Shown in pieces: positions 33,207-42,047 of a stretch of 64,000 nucleotides of DNA. Made by a program: the position numbers and the translations under genes. Location: contig JABABA010000003.1 in NCBI GenBank assembly GCA_014238415.1, positions 124,001 to 188,000 of the forward strand. Direction: 5' to 3'. The notes under the pieces were generated by a model, which did not search any database, was not told the DNA's origin, and saw only the letters and a program-made list of their open reading frames with translations. The first letter of the stretch is position 1, and each line of letters opens with the position of its first letter. This DNA is from Planctomycetota bacterium. GTDB lineage: Bacteria > Planctomycetota > UBA1135 > GCA-002686595.

Positions 33207-34988
33207 CTATTCCAATTCCATGCTTCGGGTCTCGACCAGGTCGACGGCCATGGCCACAAACTCATCAAAGCCCATAGTCACCTGTTCCCGGGTTCCACGA
33301 CGGCGCAAGGCTACCGTGCCCTCTTCCATTTCCCGCTCGCCCACGATCAGCATGAAGGGGATCTGCTCTTTTTGGGCGATCTTGATTTTCTTGTTCATGT
33401 GGCCTTTCTCCAGCATGGCGGCCACGCGCAATTGGTGGCTTTCAAGCTTTTCCACAAGCTGCTGGCCGTAGTCCGCGTGTTCCTCACGAATGGGAATGAC
33501 CGCCACCTGAGTCGGCGCGCACCAGATCGGGAAGCGGCCGCCGAAGTGTTCGATGAGAACACCCACGAAGCGTTCCAAACTACCGAGGATTGCCCGATGA
33601 ACCATGATCGGGCGCTGTTGGGAACCATCCTTTGCGGTGTACTGCAGATCAAAGCGCTCGGGCAGGTTGAAATCGCACTGGATGGTGCTGTTCTGCCACT
33701 CGCGTCCGAGTGCATCCTTGATCTTGTAGTCAATCTTGGGGCCATAGAAAGCGCCACCGCCTTCGTCGGGTTCCAGCTTGAGGCCGATGGAATCCGCAGC
33801 TTCCTGCAAGGCCTGTGTAGCCTTCTCCCAGATGGCGGCATCACCAATGGTCTTTTCTTCCGGGCGAGTAGCCAGATAGGCGGTGCAATCGAAGCCAAAG
33901 GTCTTCATGAAGCGATCGACCAGTTGGCAGACTCCGGCGATTTCACCCGCCAGTTGCTCTGGCGTACAGAAAATGTGGGCGTCGTCTTGAGTGAAGCCGC
34001 GCACGCGCAGCATGCCATGGACCACACCCGACCGTTCATAGCGGTAGACCGTGCCGAGCTCTGCCCAGCGCAGAGGCAGCTCGCGATAGGAACGGCCCCG
34101 ATTCTTGTAGATCAACACATGACCCGGGCAGTTCATGGGTTTGACCCGGTAGGGCATTTCATCTAACGCCATGGGCGCATACATCATGTCCCCATAATTT
34201 TCCAGATGGCCCGAAACCGCAAAGAGTTCTTCGCGTGAAACATGGGGTGTGTAGACGGGGCGGTAGCCGTCAGCCAGGTGCCAGTCCCACCAAAGTTGCT
34301 CAATACACTGGCGAACTGTGCCGAGTGCAGGATGCCAGAACACGAAACCAGCACCCGCATCAGGATGGGTGCTGAAGAGATCCATTTCCGTGCCCAGGCG
34401 GCGGTGATCTCTTTGGCGCACTTCCTCCAGCCACTCCAGGTGCCCGTCAAGAGCCTCCTGTGACCAAAAGGCTGTGCCATAGATGCGCTGCATCATGGGG
34501 CGTTTCTCATCGCCGCGCCAATAAGCACCCGCGAGATTGAGCAATTTGAATTTGAAGGGCTGAACGAAGGAATCCATGTGGGGTCCCTCGCACAGATCGC
34601 CCCACTGCTCTCCATCGGGCCCGTGGGTGTAGAAGGAGATCTCCTCGTCTTCAGGGATCAGATCGAGGGCCTCAAGCTTGTAGGTTTGGTTCCATCCCTC
34701 CAGCATGCGCCGGGCTTCATCCCGCGAAACCGTGCTGCGAGTGATGGCAGGCGAACGCTTGGCGATGCGCCGCATTTCCTTCTCAATCTTTTTCAGATCC
34801 TTGTCGGTCAGGGGCTCTTCCAGATCAAAGTCATAGTAGAACCCGTGATCGATGCAGGGGCCGAAGCCGAATTGGACGCCTGGGTGCAGCTTTTGCACGG
34901 CGGAGGCCATCAGATGCGCGACTGAGTGGCGCAGGGTGGACAGGGGATAGGGCTCCGCAACTTGCGGAGCCGACGCGGTCTCTTCCAT
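33207..34988 (-). CDS. thrS: Threonyl-tRNA synthetase lacking the TGS domain
   Basis: 593 residues; starts directly in the editing domain (HSVAHLMASAV and GPCIDHGFYYDFDL, with the His zinc/editing site). Core class II motifs: MNCPGHVLIYKNRGRSYRELPLRWAELGTVYRYE, RVRGFTQDDAHIFC (motif 2) and VHRAILGSLERF (motif 3); the zinc ligands Cys in MNCPGH and His in VHRAI are present. Typical bacterial ThrRS is about 640 residues with a TGS domain of 60 at the start, missing here. ATG at 34988 after a pyrimidine-rich leader. No T-box (AGGGTGGNACCGCG) was seen upstream. Confidence 0.95.
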   Translation of the reverse strand: MEETASAPQVAEPYPLSTLRHSVAHLMASAVQKLHPGVQFGFGPCIDHGFYYDFDLEEPLTDKDLKKIEKEMRRIAKRSPAITRSTVSRDEARRMLEGWNQTYKLEALDLIPEDEEISFYTHGPDGEQWGDLCEGPHMDSFVQPFKFKLLNLAGAYWRGDEKRPMMQRIYGTAFWSQEALDGHLEWLEEVRQRDHRRLGTEMDLFSTHPDAGAGFVFWHPALGTVRQCIEQLWWDWHLADGYRPVYTPHVSREELFAVSGHLENYGDMMYAPMALDEMPYRVKPMNCPGHVLIYKNRGRSYRELPLRWAELGTVYRYERSGVVHGMLRVRGFTQDDAHIFCTPEQLAGEIAGVCQLVDRFMKTFGFDCTAYLATRPEEKTIGDAAIWEKATQALQEAADSIGLKLEPDEGGGAFYGPKIDYKIKDALGREWQNSTIQCDFNLPERFDLQYTAKDGSQQRPIMVHRAILGSLERFVGVLIEHFGGRFPIWCAPTQVAVIPIREEHADYGQQLVEKLESHQLRVAAMLEKGHMNKKIKIAQKEQIPFMLIVGEREMEEGTVALRRRGTREQVTMGFDEFVAMAVDLVETRSMELE

Positions 34989-35319
34989 GAGGGCGTAGGT
35001 AAGGAGTGAAGTCCAACGAGACCAACTCCACCTGAGCCAGCCCTCGTGCCCCGCTGCACTCCCGTGTCAACTGGGGGGCACACTCTAACCCCGGCAATGG
35101 CGAAGGGTATGAGAAAAGCAGGCACTGACGCTGATCAGGCCAATTGGGGATCAACTGGCATGGATTCAGGTATGGAACTTCAAGTCCCCATGGGGCTGCC
35201 AAGGCGCTTGAATCCAAGAGGTCGCCAGAGCCCAGTCATTGCCAGACCACAAGATTCCCACCCATGCCCCGCCCTTGAGATCCAGCTCGATGCAGAGGCG
35301 CACCCAAAGGCCAGGGGCC
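34989..35319. other. 331-nt gap upstream of thrS with no recognised gene
   Basis: Must hold the thrS promoter and the end of the cell-wall cluster. On the minus strand a TTGACA (35066-35071) is present but I see no matching -10 element at 16-18 nt. No tRNA cloverleaf, T-box or convincing terminator found; the only long frames are shadows. Confidence 0.4.
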
Positions 35320-36318
35320 TCAATCCAACCAACGCTTGACCTCGAGCTCCAACTCGATGCCGGTCTGCTGGGCAACTTCTGCGCGCACCTCCTCGATCAA
35401 CGCCAGCACATCCGTGGCCCGGGCAGCACCCCTGTTGACCACGAAGTTTCCGTGCAGGGGACTGACCATGGCATCTCCGATTGAGCGCCCCTTCAGGCCG
35501 CAGTCTTCCACCAGGCGCCCGGCCCCGCGCCCACCGGACACTTCCCGGTCAGGGTTCTTGAAGACGCACCCGGCACTGCGTTCAGACACGGGCTGCACAG
35601 CGTTTTTTTGCCGCAGGATCTCGCGCATGCGCTCTTCGATGAGAGCCTTGGGCGTTGGCTCAAAGCGCAGGATTGCAGCGGCCACGACTCTTTCCCCCAG
35701 GTTGCTATTACGGTAACCGGGCTGGACTTGCTCGGGGGTCAGGTCCAAGAACTCGCCCTCTTCATCGATCACCCGCACCAGTTCGATGTGATCCCAAAGC
35801 TCTCCCCAGCGACCGCCCGCATTCATGGCCACTCCTCCACCGAGGTGACCGGGAATCCCCACCACTCCTTCGATGCCTCCGTAACTCAGATCACGGGCTG
35901 CGCGCACCAAGGACGGCAAGGTCGTGCCCGCCCAACCCACAAGGCGCGGATCAAGGGCCGGGTCAGCTGGAGCCACTCGACCACTCGGCTCGGCGCTCCA
36001 AGCGGATGGATCCTGCTTCTCGCCGGAACTGCCCTCCCCGTTCACATCGGACCCAATGCGAAAGAGTCGGTTCATACGCCCGGTCCCGATCACCACCCCG
36101 GGCAGAATCCCATCGGCAATAATCAAATTCGCGCCACCGCCCAGGATGCGCGGAGTGATCCCTCGCTCACGGCAGACACTTACCGCCGAGCGCAATTCCT
36201 CTGGGGTCGTGGGCTCCAAGAACCATTCCACACGCCCGCCCACCCGCATGAAGGTATGGGGCGAGAGATCTGCCTCAGGAGTCGAGGCGCAGGGCCAGCT
36301 GGCTGAGAAGGTCATCAT
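35320..36318 (-). CDS. murB: UDP-N-acetylenolpyruvoylglucosamine reductase MurB
   Basis: FAD- and NADPH-dependent enzyme that makes UDP-MurNAc. About 332 residues from ATG 36318 (36315 also possible; both overlap the murC end by about 40 nt; the more upstream TTG at 36369 would give a longer tail). FAD site RILGGGANLIIAD, VVGIPGHLGGGVAMNAGG, YRNSNLGE and the C-terminal Glu in ELELEVKRWL are standard. The usual active-site Ser is a Cys (ERSAGCVFKNP), a variant I know from other phyla. Last gene of the cluster; the usual ddl/ftsQAZ do not follow. Confidence 0.92.
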   Translation of the reverse strand: MMTFSASWPCASTPEADLSPHTFMRVGGRVEWFLEPTTPEELRSAVSVCRERGITPRILGGGANLIIADGILPGVVIGTGRMNRLFRIGSDVNGEGSSGEKQDPSAWSAEPSGRVAPADPALDPRLVGWAGTTLPSLVRAARDLSYGGIEGVVGIPGHLGGGVAMNAGGRWGELWDHIELVRVIDEEGEFLDLTPEQVQPGYRNSNLGERVVAAAILRFEPTPKALIEERMREILRQKNAVQPVSERSAGCVFKNPDREVSGGRGAGRLVEDCGLKGRSIGDAMVSPLHGNFVVNRGAARATDVLALIEEVRAEVAQQTGIELELEVKRWLD

Positions 36319-37807
36319 GGATAGTATCAATGTCGCCCGCACCAAGAACCAAGAGGGCAGCGGGATCAACGATCCCCTGGACCAGTTCAGCTAGAGCCGT
36401 CTTCAGCCCTCCACCAGCTGAGGCATCGAGTCCTGCCCGACGCAAGCCCACCGCCAGGTCCTCAGCGCCCGCTTGACGGCCGTCAATGGTCTGCCTCGCA
36501 CCATAGACATCCGCCACCACCACCCGGTCGGCCCCGCGCAAGGAATCTATGAACTCATTCAGAAACCGTTCGGTACGGCTGGCCTGATGGGGTTGGAACA
36601 TCACATGCAGAGGCATTCCTGGAAAGACTCGGCGAGCCGCCTCAAGCGTCACGCTCACCTCCGTTGGATGGTGAGCGTAGTCGTGCACCACTTGCACCCC
36701 TTGCACCTTGCCCCAGGATTCGAAGCGACGTTTTGTGCCCTCGTAGCGCGCGACTCCCCGAGCTGCATGCTCTGCGAGCAATGCTTGATCAAGGCCACCG
36801 CCGCCTCTTGCACTGAGGCCCACGGCCAATGCAACCGCAGCTGCAGCGTTGTCCACGTTGAAACGCCCGGGAACTTGTAGGCGCACAACGCCCGTCGCCC
36901 AACCGGGCCCCACGATGCGAATCGAGAAATGACCCCGGTCCTCCCCGTGCAATTCCACATCGTACTCCCGCCCAAGAGTCCAGACTTCACAGCACGCAGC
37001 CTCGCGCAGGAACTCGGGCGCGTCTGCCGAGAGCACCAGCAATCCCCTGGGATCAATACCAGCGGCAAAGCGCGCAAAGGCTCCTTCGAGAGCCTCCATG
37101 GATCCGTAGTAGTCCAAGTGATCCGCCTCCAGGTTCGTGACGATCCCGCCGCGGGGACTGAGTTCCAGGAAAGTCCGGTCGTACTCGCAGGCTTCCACTG
37201 CCATGGGCGCGCCCGGCCTGGGCGCAACTACATTGCAGCCCAACCGCTGGTGCAGGCCACCCACCAAGATGCCCGCACCATCTAGGGGCATGCCCGCCAG
37301 GGAGCGCGCCTGGTCCAACCCACCCAAGGCCTCGAACAACATCCAAGTAGTAGTGGTCTTGCCATGGGTCCCTGCCACCGCCAGAGAGTCATTGGCAGTC
37401 ACGGCCCCAAGCGCATGTTTGTAACGCAACACGGGCACACCCGCAGCCTCGGCGGCCAGGACCTGGGGGTCTGAGTCCGGCACTGCCGCACTGCGGATCA
37501 AAGTCTGGACATCACTTGGCCAATGATTCGAAGCAGAAGGACCGGATGCCACCGCGACACCACTGGATTCCAAGGCACTGACAAACGCGGAGGGCATGGG
37601 ATCATGTCCGCTGACCACATGACCCCGGACCTGGAGCAACTGGCCGATGGCGCTCATTCCTGCCCCTCCCGCCCCCAGCAGATGCACCCGCTGAGCAATG
37701 CCCGGGACCAGACGGGAAGAGGTGGTACTGACTGTAGAGGTGATGTCGTTGGAATGGGTCTCTTGCACGGGTCTATCCCAACAAATGGAACCTCTGCACT
37801 CCAGCAT
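36275..37807 (-). CDS. murC: UDP-N-acetylmuramate-L-alanine ligase MurC
   Basis: Adds L-Ala to UDP-MurNAc, the first amino acid of the stem peptide. 510 residues. N-terminal RVHLLGAGGAGMSAIGQLL (UDP site), ATP loop AVAGTHGKTTTTW, GRFNVDNAAAAVAL and VQVVHDYAHHPTEV (Mur ligase C-terminal domain). The N-terminal 35 residues before RVHLLG are unlike most MurC; a GTG at about 37765 (VQETHSND) could be the true start. It runs into murB with a ~40-nt overlap. It is separated from murG by the antiparallel small gene at 37842-38126. Confidence 0.93.
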   Translation of the reverse strand: MLECRGSICWDRPVQETHSNDITSTVSTTSSRLVPGIAQRVHLLGAGGAGMSAIGQLLQVRGHVVSGHDPMPSAFVSALESSGVAVASGPSASNHWPSDVQTLIRSAAVPDSDPQVLAAEAAGVPVLRYKHALGAVTANDSLAVAGTHGKTTTTWMLFEALGGLDQARSLAGMPLDGAGILVGGLHQRLGCNVVAPRPGAPMAVEACEYDRTFLELSPRGGIVTNLEADHLDYYGSMEALEGAFARFAAGIDPRGLLVLSADAPEFLREAACCEVWTLGREYDVELHGEDRGHFSIRIVGPGWATGVVRLQVPGRFNVDNAAAAVALAVGLSARGGGGLDQALLAEHAARGVARYEGTKRRFESWGKVQGVQVVHDYAHHPTEVSVTLEAARRVFPGMPLHVMFQPHQASRTERFLNEFIDSLRGADRVVVADVYGARQTIDGRQAGAEDLAVGLRRAGLDASAGGGLKTALAELVQGIVDPAALLVLGAGDIDTIHDDLLSQLALRLDS

Positions 37808-37841
37808 TTGGTTCTCGTTGCGACAAATTCACCGCTGCCTT

Positions 37842-38126
37842 ATGATTGCGACCATGAACGCCCCTCTGACCGTCGCCTGGACTGGCAGCTCCCACACCTC
37901 TGCCCTGATCCTGAAGAGCCTGCTCACGGCTGCTGGGATTCCTGCCCAGGTGGCGGGGGAGGGATTGATGGACGAATTTGCCCTGGCCAGCCGCCTGAGC
38001 GGCGGCTTGGGACAGATCCTGGTGCCCGAAGACCAGCTCGAAGAGGCCAAGAAAATCCTGAGCGAGCACGAAGAGCGGGGGGCTTTGCCCGAGGACTTTG
38101 ATGTGGGCGAAGAGCAGGATCCGTGA
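37842..38126 (+). CDS. Small DUF2007-type protein, antiparallel inside the cell-wall cluster
   Basis: 94 residues from ATG 37842 (or 90 from ATG 37854). The core TVAWTGSSHTSALILKSLLTAAGIPAQVAGE and GQILVPEDQLEEAKKILSEHEE match the putative signal-transducing protein/DUF2007 fold (short ferredoxin-like domain with a moving-helix pattern), ending in an acidic tail. Function of the family is unknown. It is the only plus-strand gene in the dcw cluster: its start is 35 nt from the murC start, and its stop is 1 nt from the murG stop, so it sits exactly in the murG-murC boundary and splits the cluster. Confidence 0.7.
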   Translation: MIATMNAPLTVAWTGSSHTSALILKSLLTAAGIPAQVAGEGLMDEFALASRLSGGLGQILVPEDQLEEAKKILSEHEERGALPEDFDVGEEQDP

Positions 38127-38127
38127 C

Positions 38128-39255
38128 CTAGACCAGAGATCCCGCGCACAGCCCCTGGATCTCCCTCAGAATCGACTCGCCCGCATCGGGGGGAGACACC
38201 TGCCCCAGGGCTCGCCTCATGGCCGAGCGCTGCTCTTCACCCTTGCCACTGAGCAGCTCACCGAGTTGAGCGCAGCGGTCCTGATTCAAGTCCTGCTCTT
38301 GAACAATCAAACAGCCCTCCCCCAGCAATGCAGCGTTGCGCTCCTGGTGACGGTCCGCATGATGGGGATAGGGCACGACTACGGCCGGAGTGCCCACGGC
38401 TCCGACCTCCGCCAGGGTAGAAGCACCACCACGGCAAAGCACCAGCGTGGCGGCGGCGAGCAGGGCAGGCACATCACGGGAGTATTCCACAACTTGCAGA
38501 CCAGGACGCGAAGGTGCGCCTTCGGAAGAACGCTTGGGCCCCACCACTTGGAAGACGCTGATGCCCTGGGCGGCAAACTCATGATCATGCTGGGTGATGA
38601 AACGGTTCAGGCTCTGGGCCCCTTGACTGCCACCAAGAACCACGAGCAGTGGCCGGGCGGGGTCAAAGCCCAAGGCCTTGCGGGCGGCCAGGTCTTCGGT
38701 TCTTTGACGGCGAAAAGCTGGGGCAACTGGAGCGCCGGTGATCTTGTGTCGTTCTGAAATCCTGGGGGGACAGGTGCCTTCGCTGGCGTGAAACACTCGT
38801 CTTGTAAGGGGTGCGAGCAGACGCGTGGCGCGGCCGGAGGTGGCGTTGATCTCGAGCAAGGCAATCGGAATGCCCAGGCTGCGCGCGGCGAGGGCGGCAG
38901 GGACAGAAGTAAGACCGCCGAGACCCAAAAGTACATCGCTCTTGTGTGCGACGAGGGCCCGGCGAGCGAGGAGGGCTTGGGGTAGAAGATGCAACAGGAC
39001 GCGCGCGGTTGAAGGGGCTCCCCCACCCGGAAGTTCAAGACTGAGTTGCACGCGCTCCACCGGTGTCGGCGCGAGGCGTGCCTCAAGCCCTTCAAGCACA
39101 CGCTGCTCTACCGCACGACCGCTCTGAAACCAAAGCAGATCCAAGGGTGTTGACCCCTTCTGCAGAGCCCAATGATCGAGCAGAGCGAGACCCGGGACCA
39201 GATGGCCTCCGGTTCCCCCGCCCGCGAGGGCCAGACGCAGCCCTTGGGTGCTCAC
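38128..39255 (-). CDS. murG: UDP-GlcNAc:lipid I N-acetylglucosaminyltransferase MurG
   Basis: Peripheral membrane glycosyltransferase that makes lipid II. 375 residues from GTG 39255, which overlaps the stop of the small membrane protein as GTGA. N-terminal GGGTGGHLVPGLAL loop, LGLGGLTSVPAALAARSLGIPIALLE, LGGSQGAQSLN (G-rich second loop) and the UDP-GlcNAc signature AATLVLCRGGASTLAEVGAVGTPAVVVPYPHHADRHQ are all recognisable. Last of the continuous minus-strand dcw run. Confidence 0.94.
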   Translation of the reverse strand: MSTQGLRLALAGGGTGGHLVPGLALLDHWALQKGSTPLDLLWFQSGRAVEQRVLEGLEARLAPTPVERVQLSLELPGGGAPSTARVLLHLLPQALLARRALVAHKSDVLLGLGGLTSVPAALAARSLGIPIALLEINATSGRATRLLAPLTRRVFHASEGTCPPRISERHKITGAPVAPAFRRQRTEDLAARKALGFDPARPLLVVLGGSQGAQSLNRFITQHDHEFAAQGISVFQVVGPKRSSEGAPSRPGLQVVEYSRDVPALLAAATLVLCRGGASTLAEVGAVGTPAVVVPYPHHADRHQERNAALLGEGCLIVQEQDLNQDRCAQLGELLSGKGEEQRSAMRRALGQVSPPDAGESILREIQGLCAGSLV

Positions 39256-39584
39256 CGGCCAGAAAGGAGGGCGGAGGGGATGACGGCTTCGGCGGGGTCC
39301 AGGGGAGTGGTCGCTGTTTCGGCCATTGGAATGGAATGCAGGGCAAGGGTTGCGCTGGGATCGGATACCTCCCCTTGCATCTGGCCTCTGGCAGGGGCCA
39401 AGGGGGATACCCGGAGCCCCATGGGTGAAGGAACACCTGCCTGTACACCCAGGTTCAGGGCGGTATCGCTCCCAGCGTGCACAGCCTTGGATCCGGGCCT
39501 GAGCAATTCCCAGGTCGCGGGCAGAAAGAGCCCTAGCAGCAGAACGCAACCCAGCAAGAATCCATAACGCAGGGGAACACTCAT
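39252..39584 (-). CDS. Small bitopic membrane protein between the LysM protein and MurG
   Basis: 110 residues from ATG 39584 with an AGGAG 4 nt upstream; this ATG overlaps the LysM gene stop (ATGA) and its own stop overlaps the murG GTG (GTGA), so translation through this gene links the LysM protein to MurG. One N-terminal membrane helix (YGFLLGCVLLLGLFLPATW, about 7-25) and an 85-residue low-complexity tail (VHAGSDTALNLGVQAGV, PAEAVIPSALLSGR), presumably periplasmic. No family recognised. Its position suggests a role in septal or lateral wall synthesis. Confidence 0.7.
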   Translation of the reverse strand: MSVPLRYGFLLGCVLLLGLFLPATWELLRPGSKAVHAGSDTALNLGVQAGVPSPMGLRVSPLAPARGQMQGEVSDPSATLALHSIPMAETATTPLDPAEAVIPSALLSGR

Positions 39585-40753
39585 TTCACTCCTGCCCACC
39601 TACGACCACTGAGACCTGAGGCCCGCGCAAGTTTGAACGCCCCGCCAGGAGAGTCCTGGGCCCTGATGCCGCTACTGCTTGCGGGCAGTTGCAGAACCTG
39701 GCCGACGCGGATGCGATCGGGATCGAGTCCCGGATTGGCAGCCACAATGCTGGCCAGGGTGCAGCCCTGTTGGGTCGCGATGCGACCGAGAATATCACCC
39801 GGGCGAACCCGATGGGTGGGGCCGCTGGGCGTGCGCGCCGGAGGGGTTGTCTTGGGCCTGCTACCCTGGCTGGACTTTGACGCTGATGGAGGCGCAGTTC
39901 GGGGCAGGCGCAATTCCTGACCCACAAGGATGCGGTTGGGATCCATGCCCTTGTTCAACGCGACCACATCCGAGAGCCGAACCCCTGCGGGACAATTGGT
40001 GCTGATAATGCGGCTGAGCACATCACCGGACTGCACGCGATAGACATTCAGGCTGCGAACCCGGCCAGAGCTCTTGGACTTGTCGGAACCCTCTGTGACT
40101 GTAAGCACCTTACGAGCTGCTGCAGTGTCAGTGACCGCCGAGACCCGACTCACCAAAGAGCCGTCCCGAGCGGGCAGCATGATTCGTTGGCCCACAAGTA
40201 TACGGTCGGGATCAAGCCCTGGATTACAAGCCATCACCTGACCGGTAAAGCGCCCGCCGCCACACTCCCTCTCGACTATTGTGCTGAACACTTCTCCGGA
40301 CCGCACCACATGCACCCGCTCAGGAAGCCTCTGGATCGCCCCGGGCTTGGAGCGCTGATCTCCCACAAGCACCTGCTCGGGGGCCTTGTCCTGCAGGCTG
40401 TGCGTAGCCGGACGCTGGGCCCGGGCATGTTCCTGGATCTCGACCGCCCGCCTGAGCCTGGCGGACTGAACGTCAGGAACGAAATGCTCACTGGCCGTGG
40501 CTTCTGGGGTACTGCGCATGCCTAGAGCGGGATCCTCGGGCAAAGAAGAATCCTGGACCTGTGGAGGTACCTGTATCTGCGCAGCAGTTGGTGGCTGAAC
40601 CCGAGGTCGCACACGACGATTGACTGCAACCCCAGGGCCTTGTGCCACCGGATCCTCGATGTTCTCGGGCCGGTCTCCCCAGACCCCGACAGCAAACAGG
40701 GTAATCACGAGAAGAATTAGAGCCAGAACTCCGTAGCGTTCGATTTTTTGCAT
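39581..40753 (-). CDS. Membrane-anchored protein with three LysM domains
   Basis: 390 residues from ATG 40753. N-terminal anchor (YGVLALILLVITLFAVGVWG, 6-25), a Pro/Gln-rich linker, then three LysM repeats, each about 45 residues: first with VHVVRSGEVFSTIV and NPGLDPDRILVGQRI, second VYRVQSGDVLSRI and MDPNRILVGQEL, third THRVRPGDILGRI and LDPDRIRVGQVL. LysM binds peptidoglycan glycan chains, so this is a wall-binding protein in the periplasm, unusually encoded between ftsW and murG. It is 87 nt after ftsW and overlaps the next gene by 4 nt. Confidence 0.85.
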   Translation of the reverse strand: MQKIERYGVLALILLVITLFAVGVWGDRPENIEDPVAQGPGVAVNRRVRPRVQPPTAAQIQVPPQVQDSSLPEDPALGMRSTPEATASEHFVPDVQSARLRRAVEIQEHARAQRPATHSLQDKAPEQVLVGDQRSKPGAIQRLPERVHVVRSGEVFSTIVERECGGGRFTGQVMACNPGLDPDRILVGQRIMLPARDGSLVSRVSAVTDTAAARKVLTVTEGSDKSKSSGRVRSLNVYRVQSGDVLSRIISTNCPAGVRLSDVVALNKGMDPNRILVGQELRLPRTAPPSASKSSQGSRPKTTPPARTPSGPTHRVRPGDILGRIATQQGCTLASIVAANPGLDPDRIRVGQVLQLPASSSGIRAQDSPGGAFKLARASGLSGRRWAGVK

Positions 40754-40840
40754 TGGACTAGAGACTGAGAGTGAATATTCGTGGGTCAGATCAAGAGTGT
40801 GATTACTTGGCAACACAGACCGGATGGTCCGCGTGAAAGG

Positions 40841-42043
40841 TCAGGTCGGATGGCTTTCTCCCCGAGCGGCGCCTAGAACCAGGCCGATGGCCAGGCAGGT
40901 CGCAAGCAGCGCCGAGCCCCCATCACTGATAAGGGGCAGGGCCATGCCCTTTGGCGGCGAAAGCTGGGTCACCACCGCCAGATGAATCATCGCTTGGGTG
41001 GTCACGCCAACAGTCAGACCGAAGGCAGCCAAAGCAGCGAAGCGATCCTTGACCGTGCGCACCAACCGCAGCCCATTCCAGATGAAGCCGGCCCAGAGCC
41101 CCACCAACACAAGCACGCCGAAGAGCCCGAGTTCTTCACCGACCAGGGAACAAACATAGTCGGTTTGCATGTACTGCAGGCTCGCGTTGCGAAAGCCGCC
41201 CTGCCCCAGACCCTGACCGAAGAAATTCCCGCTGGCCATGGCCTCTGCTGCCCTGGCCACCTGATCATTGGACGCTTCTCCAAAGAACACGGCGAGCCGA
41301 TCCCGCACATAGCCAAGGACGCTGGCAGCACCCAACAGAATCGCGCAAGCACAACTGACCGCTGACACAGCCAGATGCCGCCCTTGAAACCCGCCGACCC
41401 ACATGGTGGCCATCCAAGCCACGCCAAACAGAAGGGTACTGCCCACATCGGGCTCAAGGAGAATCAAGATCGTCACCACCAGGCCGGCTACCAAGGTCGG
41501 CAAATAGCCTCTGAGGCCATCGCTGACCCGATCCCCCAGGTCCACACAGCGGCGGGCCAGCCAGAGGATCGCCAACACTCTTGCCACTTCCGAGGGCTGA
41601 ATGGTGAAGGACAGGCCCGGGATCTGGATCCAGCGGCGACTGCCATTGATGGCCACAGCAAAACCCGGCACAAAAACCAACAGCAGCAGTACCACCGCAA
41701 TCACAGCCAGGGCAGGGATCATCGGGCGCAGACGAGCGAGGCCTATCCACCAGGCGCCAAGCAGGGCCAACACCGCCATGCCGCGCATGACGACAAGATT
41801 GACCAGCTCTTCGCGGAAGGCCGCCAAGGGCAAGGTGGTGGCCGCGTGGCTGACCTGCATGACCAGCCCAAGACCCATCATGGCCAGGGTCAAGCAGAAA
41901 ATGATCCTGGCGGGCTCCGCCGGATTGGCTGCGGGCTTGGGAGCGGTGATGGTGCCTATACGCGAGAATAGACCGAGTTGGATCTCGGAGGGAGCACCCA
42001 GGGCTACCGCTGATTGACCAGCTCGTCTCTGAAAGCGCGCCAT
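40841..42043 (-). CDS. ftsW: SEDS-family protein FtsW
   Basis: Lipid II polymerase/flippase partner of FtsI. 400 residues, about ten helices. SEDS motifs: NGSRRWIQIPGLSFTIQPSEVARV (with the catalytic-site NGSRRW), EPDVGSTLLFGVAW, QTDYVCSLVGEELGL and the C-terminal LPLISDGGSALLA (usually SYGGSS). The N-terminal 45 residues are an extra cytoplasmic tail. 4 nt after mraY, with GAGGTG 6 nt before the ATG. FtsW rather than RodA because of the cluster position; there is no second SEDS gene in the window. Confidence 0.9.
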   Translation of the reverse strand: MARFQRRAGQSAVALGAPSEIQLGLFSRIGTITAPKPAANPAEPARIIFCLTLAMMGLGLVMQVSHAATTLPLAAFREELVNLVVMRGMAVLALLGAWWIGLARLRPMIPALAVIAVVLLLLVFVPGFAVAINGSRRWIQIPGLSFTIQPSEVARVLAILWLARRCVDLGDRVSDGLRGYLPTLVAGLVVTILILLEPDVGSTLLFGVAWMATMWVGGFQGRHLAVSAVSCACAILLGAASVLGYVRDRLAVFFGEASNDQVARAAEAMASGNFFGQGLGQGGFRNASLQYMQTDYVCSLVGEELGLFGVLVLVGLWAGFIWNGLRLVRTVKDRFAALAAFGLTVGVTTQAMIHLAVVTQLSPPKGMALPLISDGGSALLATCLAIGLVLGAARGESHPT

Positions 42044-42047
42044 GGAT

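Noticed and set aside
34989-35319. T-box or tRNA upstream of thrS
   Set aside because: No AGGGTGGNACCGCG box, specifier stem or tRNA cloverleaf could be found; the leader is unremarkable.
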